Translations under genes and position numbers: made by a program | In this document: one piece after another, positions 58,685 to 64,000 of the stretch | Position numbering within the stretch: the stretch's first letter is position 1 | Layout: every line of letters starts with the position of its first letter | Notes under the pieces: generated by a model | What the model was told of the DNA's origin: nothing | Databases searched by the model: none | What the model saw: the letters and a program-made list of their open reading frames with translations, nothing else | DNA from: Sphingobacteriaceae bacterium | Lineage (GTDB): Bacteria; Bacteroidota; Bacteroidia; B-17B0; Aurantibacillaceae | DNA length: 64,000 nucleotides | Direction of reading: 5' to 3' | NCBI GenBank assembly: GCA_002319075.1 | Contig: NVQB01000001.1 | Location: forward strand, 2,976,001-3,040,000

Positions 58685-60163
58685 TTAAAAAGATTGATTA
58701 ATGAGGTGTTTGATTGAAAGCATTTTTTTTAGATCTGAAATTATACTATCGTGATAATCTTTTTTAGTAAAATCAGGTTGCTCAAGAGCATCCAATTTAG
58801 ATAAAATGCTTACGGGAATATGATGTACTATGTTCTTATAAAAATTTCTACCATACCTGTAGGGGTCCTGTGAGGTTTTCAGCAGCAGGGAAAGTACAAA
58901 TTGTTCTGACCATTCTTTTTCTTTTCCGGGAAGTAGCGTGTAAAAATCTAAGGTCTGGTTGCCCCATACTTCCAGCGCAACCTCCTCCTGCAATGGTCGT
59001 TCGAATTGATCTACAACATCGAGGCATAATTTTTTGTACTTAGTATAAAGAATAAGCGCCCATTCAACATTTTTAAAAGTGTTTGCAGCGGAAGCAAAAG
59101 AGGAAATAAATTTTTCTGTGTTTGTTTTCTTGTGAAAAAGATCCAATATCTGAGCCGCTTTCATTTGAAAGTGATGTTCCCAAAAAAATAAGGGAATCAT
59201 GCCCATCATCTGGCTCATAGTAAATTCTTTTTCAGAATAAAGTTTATTTGCGTCTATATGACTAATGCCATAGGACCTGAATTGTAGCGGGATTTCGAAA
59301 GATAAATTAATGTGGATACTTTCTTTACTTACTAGACCCAACATAGAGCTTTCTTTTTTAATCGTAACAAGTGGACTCACGAAGTCCCAGATTTCTTTCA
59401 CCACAAATGAAGTCGGTAGTTGTTTCAGGAGTTTCAGTGCTACATCTTTTACCTTCTGACTTTTTTCTTTTAAAACATCTTTAAGAAAAGATTCATCTGC
59501 AGTATTCAGGTTGTTTTCTAATAGAGCAAGAAAGTCGGCCTTCGTGGCAGCTTGTTCCTCTTTCCATGTTTTTATAAGTGCTTCGCGGGCTTCATCAGCT
59601 GCGATTAGTCGCCAAAGTGTAAACGCTTTTTTCCTTTCTTCGGGTCTGCCTCTGTCAAATTGATCGCTGATTGATTCCTGCTTTGAAAAATTCCACTTAG
59701 AATTAAACGTAGCCAGCCATTCGCCTCGCTTACCGCAACACGCTAAAATCATGTCCCGCAGCTCTGTGTTTATTTCAGCAATTTTCATCAACGTTGGAAT
59801 GTATTCAGGATTTACAACTAAGTTATTTTTAGTGCAGAACAATAGCCACCAAAAAAGCAACGAATTATTTTCTTCACCAAGAACTGCCTGCAGCGATGCC
59901 AGGGTTTGCGAGTTTATATAGCTCTTGTGTTCGGCAGGGCAAGGGGGTAAATTTGGTACCGACGCTTTTGAAACCTGAAAACTGCCCTTTCTATATCCGC
60001 GAACCAGAGATGTGAGAGCCAGGAATTGCGACTCTTTATCTCCTCTGAGTTTCAGTTGACCTACCATAGAAATAAATTCTTCGGGCAACACCGCAGTGTT
60101 TACCTGTTTCTTTTCAGTTCCAATAATAGCCGTATGAAGTATTTCCTCCCAGATTTTTATCAT
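58685..60163 (-). CDS. DUF5691-like helical protein
   Basis: A 492-residue, almost fully helical cytosolic protein with HEAT-like pairs (FTLWRLIAADEAREALIKTWKEE, KATKADFLALLENN, VKDVALKLLKQLPTSF). The opening IWEEILHTAIIGTEKKQVN and the QSFL/PEERKKAF region match what is called DUF5691 in clusters with SWIM and MoxR proteins. No catalytic motif seen. Its start overlaps the SWIM gene stop by 4 nt (ATGA), so they are translationally coupled. A scaffold role is the most cautious inference. Confidence 0.75.
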   Translation of the reverse strand: MIKIWEEILHTAIIGTEKKQVNTAVLPEEFISMVGQLKLRGDKESQFLALTSLVRGYRKGSFQVSKASVPNLPPCPAEHKSYINSQTLASLQAVLGEENNSLLFWWLLFCTKNNLVVNPEYIPTLMKIAEINTELRDMILACCGKRGEWLATFNSKWNFSKQESISDQFDRGRPEERKKAFTLWRLIAADEAREALIKTWKEEQAATKADFLALLENNLNTADESFLKDVLKEKSQKVKDVALKLLKQLPTSFVVKEIWDFVSPLVTIKKESSMLGLVSKESIHINLSFEIPLQFRSYGISHIDANKLYSEKEFTMSQMMGMIPLFFWEHHFQMKAAQILDLFHKKTNTEKFISSFASAANTFKNVEWALILYTKYKKLCLDVVDQFERPLQEEVALEVWGNQTLDFYTLLPGKEKEWSEQFVLSLLLKTSQDPYRYGRNFYKNIVHHIPVSILSKLDALEQPDFTKKDYHDSIISDLKKMLSIKHLINQSF

Positions 60164-61458
60164 AAGATCGCAAAATTAGAATTCAATAAAATACCTAGAG
60201 GTTCATAACGTCCTTCACCACCCATCATTGCAAGGTTAAATGGATTGCCTCCTGATACCGTTAAAATTTTATACAATTTTTCATGGTCACATAGTACTGG
60301 AACCAGTTGGTTATTAGTATCACTTAAATACCAAGCATCGCTGCTGCCGGCGAGTCTTACGGAGTTGATAAAAAAAGGAAAATAGGAAACAAAAGGAGTC
60401 TTTGCATAAAGTTCTTTTTCAAATTTTATAAGTGCGTCCCAGTTTTCAAAACCTTTAATATCGGCCGCTGCAGAGACGGTTCCTGTGCTTTTTACAATAG
60501 CTCTGAAAGGATTTATACTTTCAAAAAAAGAGAGCTCTGCTTCTATAACAGTGCCTGGACTAAGATTAAACTCCGGAATTTGAGTACGCACATAAAACTG
60601 AAGAACGAGTGCATACTTTCCGGTAGAGGTGCCCAATAGCCAGTTACGCTGAACAAAGAGCTGGTCCTGCTGTTCGGTCTCTTTTGCAAGCACAAACCAT
60701 TTATCTTCGATGCCCTTTTGTTTTTTTAATTCTTCTGTACTTTGTGTAAAACCAATTTGTGAACGCACTTCGTTGGCAAGGTTTTCAGAAAGCTCTCTAT
60801 TTGAAAAAGCTGAAGTCACTAAATAAATGTTTGCCAGCTGGTCCATAAAACGGGTCTGCCATCCATCGCTGAAATAATTCATATCGGCCAGACTTCGTGT
60901 CATCATTGCAAGACCCGGCGCCTGTGAGTCTACCATACGTTTTGTGAGATTTGTAAATAATGTGGAGCCTTTTTCAGGCATGTTTAAAATCCCATTCCTT
61001 ACAATGTCTTTAAGGGTAAGTTGGAGTTCCTCAATTCCACCATTTATTTTTTTGAGACGTTGTTCCTGCCTTTTAGCTTGAGCTTCAGCATCTACCGGCT
61101 TATCAGTTTTCTCTTGTTTTTTTTCCTGTTTTTCTTCACGCTTATCCAGCCATTCCTTAACCCAGGTTGGAGACTCATTCGTGGGAAATAAATTTTTTTG
61201 GCGAGTATAAAGTAAAAGTATGCCAAGGCCGTGTTTACAGGGAAATTTTCGACTTGGACAGGAACATTTGAAGGCAATGCTGCCAAGATCAACCTGGGTG
61301 CGGTAAGGATTTTTCCCGCTACCCTGGCATTCTCCCCACAATGCTTTTTCATTAATAGAAGTGTTTGTCCATTTAGAAGGATTGGCAAGCTCTTTTCCTG
61401 ATTTTTTTGAGGCATCGTCAGGGGCAAGAGATAAGATCTGCTCTTCGTTCAACAGCAT
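60160..61458 (-). CDS. SWIM zinc-finger protein
   Basis: A 432-residue protein, first gene of the operon. The SWIM motif (CxC...CxH) is seen as FKCSCPSRKFPCKHG near residues 64-78, preceded by the GECQGSGKNPY loop usual in this family. A charged linker (EKQEKKQEKTDKPVDAE, about 109-130) leads to a long, mostly helical and then beta domain with no known family. SWIM domains bind DNA or proteins. The start ATG follows the alpha-2-macroglobulin gene by 71 nt with no clear terminator, so that gene may be in the same transcript. Confidence 0.9.
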   Translation of the reverse strand: MLLNEEQILSLAPDDASKKSGKELANPSKWTNTSINEKALWGECQGSGKNPYRTQVDLGSIAFKCSCPSRKFPCKHGLGILLLYTRQKNLFPTNESPTWVKEWLDKREEKQEKKQEKTDKPVDAEAQAKRQEQRLKKINGGIEELQLTLKDIVRNGILNMPEKGSTLFTNLTKRMVDSQAPGLAMMTRSLADMNYFSDGWQTRFMDQLANIYLVTSAFSNRELSENLANEVRSQIGFTQSTEELKKQKGIEDKWFVLAKETEQQDQLFVQRNWLLGTSTGKYALVLQFYVRTQIPEFNLSPGTVIEAELSFFESINPFRAIVKSTGTVSAAADIKGFENWDALIKFEKELYAKTPFVSYFPFFINSVRLAGSSDAWYLSDTNNQLVPVLCDHEKLYKILTVSGGNPFNLAMMGGEGRYEPLGILLNSNFAIL

Positions 61459-61529
61459 ATTGGGTTTTTTGCTAAATTAAAGAAGAATAAACCACTTTGG
61501 AAAGTGTTGTGAAAAAGTAAAAGAAAATT

Positions 61530-64000
61530 TTATTTTCCCGCCACTCTAATTTCTTCTTTCACTACCTCTACCCAACGTCCAGGCACGCGGGCACTTATTG
61601 TATTGTCATACATGGCTTCGCTATAAACCGTTGGAAGATAAAATCTACCAAGATAGGTGGCGTTTAAATGAATGATAAATGTCTTAGATGTATTTTCGGC
61701 GAGGTCGTAATAACTGTAAACCCTGTCGTCGCGAATGTCCTGGTAACGTGCTGAATTCGTTCCTTCCGTTCCATCCATTCTGCTATTATGAATTTCCCAG
61801 CCTGAAGGAAAGATTTGACTTAATGCCATCTCTTTCAAAAAGCCTTTTGTGCCGGGATTAGACATAAAAACTTCCGCTGTAAATTCAGTGCCCTGAATCA
61901 ATTTATCCGGTTGAATTTCTTTTCCTTTCATATCCTTGTATTTAATGCTCATCGTCAGATCTTTGGAGTAAGCAGATTTATCACCGGTTAAAGGAATGCC
62001 CTCTACAATTACCTTTGCAAATAAAACAGATTTACCGTTGTTTTTTATAGTTACACTTGCAGTTTTTGCAAAATCAACATCTGAATAGTGCATTTGATAA
62101 ATGGTTTTTTTGGAACTAACGGTTTTTTCATCGGATGCCACATGAGATGAAAAATGTAGTTCACCTGAAGATTCCTTAACACCCACGTAGGCGCACATAG
62201 CTAAAAGTCCGTAAGCAGTTTCTTGTGTGCTTAACCAGTGCGCTGAACTTAATTCCTTAGCAAGCTCTTTTGCTAATGGCCAGGCTTTTGTTTTTTCATT
62301 TAGCAAACTTAGTGTTTCAAGAATCATAGCTTCATCCCGTGTATCAGAACCGTAGCTGTACGATAATTCTTTATAAGTTTGAACCGTGGTTGGCAGATTT
62401 TTGATCAGGGTAAGAGCTACTTCTGTTTGTCCTACTAATTTATATGCAGCGGCAAGTCTCCATTTAGCAGTAGCAGAAAGATTTTTTTCTTCACGTAAAC
62501 GATTCATCGCTCCTATTTCAGCATTATTACTTAAGGCTAATACAAACAAACGGTAAGCCTGAATTATTTCATGAGTTTCATTTCCATGCGGGTGCGAATA
62601 GGCGGTTGAATTAGCAGACCAGTTACGCGCTTGTTGCTGCTGATAGTTGATCCATCTTGCTTTTAAGTTTACAGGAAGATTATAACCCTGGTTTTCTGCT
62701 TCAATCATAAAGTGTCCGGCATAATTGCTGCCCCACTCGCTGTCATAGCCTTCTCCAGGCCAGTAGGAGAAGCCTCCGTTAGATGTTTGAAATAATTGCA
62801 AACGTTTTAATCCTGCTTTAATATTATAACTTACTTTTAATTTTTCAGCCTCTTTCATAGAGATGAGATTCATAACATACAGTTGTGGAAAGACAGAGGA
62901 TGTAGTTTGTTCAATGCAACCGTGTGGATATTGAATGAGGTAAGCTAAACGCTTTTCAAGACCAAGAGAGGGTATGCCAGACAATTCGATAGTAGCCTTA
63001 TTGCTTCCGGAGATGCCTTTAAAATTAATTTCCGTAGTCCAGTCTTTGCCGGGTTCTAACACAAACTCTGTGCCTTCGCTAACTTTTGGATTTGCTGCAC
63101 GCACATCGAGTTCAATGTTCTGCACAGTTTTTTCTTTACCGCTTGTTGCTGTTATTTTTACTTTCGCTATGCCAAGTTTGGTCGCGACTTTTAATTTAAA
63201 GTTTATGACTTCATCGCCTACCTGAGTAAAGTGGGTGTTTTGAATTTTACTTCCGTCCGCTTCTAAAAATTCATTTACTTCTATTTCCACTTTCACATCT
63301 TTCACATGGTTTTCCATGGCAAAAATATTTACCGGCAAAGAAACGGACTCTCCTGGACCCAACACTCGCGGTAGTGTTGCAAGAATCATCAATGGTTTTC
63401 TAACCGCTACAGCTTTTTCAGCATTACCATAAGCACCGCCGTTTTCTGCTATTACCATCACGCGCACAGAACCAATGTAATTAGGAATGGATAGGGTATG
63501 AAATTTTTCCTGCCCAGCTTCTAAAACAAAAGGGCCCATAAATTTTACCATTGGCTTAAAGCGATTGGCCTTTACACTTTTGCCTGCGCCCCCGTCTCCA
63601 TCTCCGCCTATACTTAATAGTTTATCCAGTTTGCCCGCATAGGCCCCTATAACAGCGTCGTAAAGATCCCATGTTTTTACACCCAAGGCTTCGCGTGCAT
63701 AAAATGTGTTCCAGGGTTGTGGGGTTTTAAAACGGGTAAGATCTAACAGACCTTCATCGACCATTGCAAGAGTGTAAGTCATTTTTCTTCCTGTCTTTTC
63801 TTTCACTTTAATTCTGGTAGTGGATTCTGGTTTAATAACATCTGCCATAATAATTTCAGGATTCAAATGCGTTAAAGGTTCGTCGACTAACACGGGAACT
63901 ACGCCGTACATACGAATAGGTAAATCGTTTTTTGTATTGGCATGGGGTTGAAGTAATGTAACATGAATATAGGCATTGGGGGCCATTTCAGAGCTCGCTG
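61530..64000 (-). CDS. Alpha-2-macroglobulin family protein, 5' end outside the window
   Basis: C-terminal 823 residues at least of a bacterial alpha-2-macroglobulin, a periplasmic or surface protease trap; the frame stays open to the window edge. Seen: A2M domain wording (MVDEGLLDLTRFKTPQPWNTFYARE, SIPNYIGSVRVMVIAENGGAYG), the thioester motif in YPHGCIEQTTSSVFPQLYV (C-I-E-Q), a helical thioester-domain toroid (GGFSYWPGEGYDSEWGSNYAGHF), and a receptor-like C-terminal beta domain ending RWVEVVKEEIRVAGK. The intact CxEQ suggests a covalent trap. In many Gram-negatives it pairs with pbpC, found here at 47441 on the same strand. Confidence 0.93.
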   Translation of the reverse strand, partial: ASSEMAPNAYIHVTLLQPHANTKNDLPIRMYGVVPVLVDEPLTHLNPEIIMADVIKPESTTRIKVKEKTGRKMTYTLAMVDEGLLDLTRFKTPQPWNTFYAREALGVKTWDLYDAVIGAYAGKLDKLLSIGGDGDGGAGKSVKANRFKPMVKFMGPFVLEAGQEKFHTLSIPNYIGSVRVMVIAENGGAYGNAEKAVAVRKPLMILATLPRVLGPGESVSLPVNIFAMENHVKDVKVEIEVNEFLEADGSKIQNTHFTQVGDEVINFKLKVATKLGIAKVKITATSGKEKTVQNIELDVRAANPKVSEGTEFVLEPGKDWTTEINFKGISGSNKATIELSGIPSLGLEKRLAYLIQYPHGCIEQTTSSVFPQLYVMNLISMKEAEKLKVSYNIKAGLKRLQLFQTSNGGFSYWPGEGYDSEWGSNYAGHFMIEAENQGYNLPVNLKARWINYQQQQARNWSANSTAYSHPHGNETHEIIQAYRLFVLALSNNAEIGAMNRLREEKNLSATAKWRLAAAYKLVGQTEVALTLIKNLPTTVQTYKELSYSYGSDTRDEAMILETLSLLNEKTKAWPLAKELAKELSSAHWLSTQETAYGLLAMCAYVGVKESSGELHFSSHVASDEKTVSSKKTIYQMHYSDVDFAKTASVTIKNNGKSVLFAKVIVEGIPLTGDKSAYSKDLTMSIKYKDMKGKEIQPDKLIQGTEFTAEVFMSNPGTKGFLKEMALSQIFPSGWEIHNSRMDGTEGTNSARYQDIRDDRVYSYYDLAENTSKTFIIHLNATYLGRFYLPTVYSEAMYDNTISARVPGRWVEVVKEEIRVAGK

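Overview
The window reads as chromosomal DNA of a low-GC member of the Bacteroidota. Evidence seen directly: two giant secreted proteins with type IX secretion (T9SS type A) C-terminal sorting domains, a Porin_10-type barrel, a DPP IV peptidase, a fused DAHP synthase-chorismate mutase, AT-rich spacers with TAnnTTTG-like promoter elements, and weak or absent Shine-Dalgarno sequences. The genus cannot be named from this. No rRNA, tRNA or CRISPR array was seen.

Layout. 1-5.9 kb: partial plsY, glutamate dehydrogenase with a strong terminator, a membrane protein overlapping a HAD nucleotidase, an amidohydrolase lipoprotein and an NTF2-like protein. 5.2-11.8 kb: a lipoprotein, a barrel protein, a Crp/Fnr regulator, DPP IV, a sirtuin lacking the zinc cysteines, a tiny Cys-rich ORF and DAHP synthase-chorismate mutase. 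11.8-17.8 kb: a tandem pair of T9SS cargo genes sharing a nearly identical 480-bp block, plus the stub of a third copy. 17.8-26.1 kb: a SpoU methyltransferase, an MCE protein, a two-gene Fe-S oxidoreductase split by a small inverted-repeat element carrying a GxxExxY nuclease-fold gene, a TPR lipoprotein, a patatin and a porin. 26.1-26.5 kb: three gene-less copies of the same inverted repeat, the last supplying the queG stop codon. 27.7-32.1 kb: class III PHA synthase genes phaE and phaC with a GT-C-like membrane protein between them. 32.2-36.0 kb: small DUF proteins, a DEAD-box helicase and secreted proteins of unknown role. 36.0-44.7 kb: a signalling operon (HTH/helical protein, receiver protein, two PAS histidine kinases). 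45-50 kb: ferritin, aspartase, PBP1C. 49.9-54.2 kb: a propeller/LytS sensor kinase and a LytTR regulator with a SecD-head-like secreted protein wedged between. 54.2-64 kb: a tightly packed five-gene operon SWIM - DUF5691-like - MoxR AAA+ - DUF5682-like - VWA, preceded on the same strand by an alpha-2-macroglobulin gene cut by the window edge.

Two things stand out as possible undescribed systems. (1) GxxExxY element: a PD-(D/E)XK-fold gene starts exactly at the end of a ~36-bp terminal inverted repeat, sits inside an otherwise contiguous Fe-S operon, and has three gene-less relatives 5 kb away. The arrangement parallels RAYT/REP or MITE/parent pairs. (2) The SWIM/MoxR/VWA/DUF5682/DUF5691 operon next to an alpha-2-macroglobulin: a chaperone-like AAA+/VWA machine whose biological role is not established. 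All family assignments are from reading motifs; no search was run.
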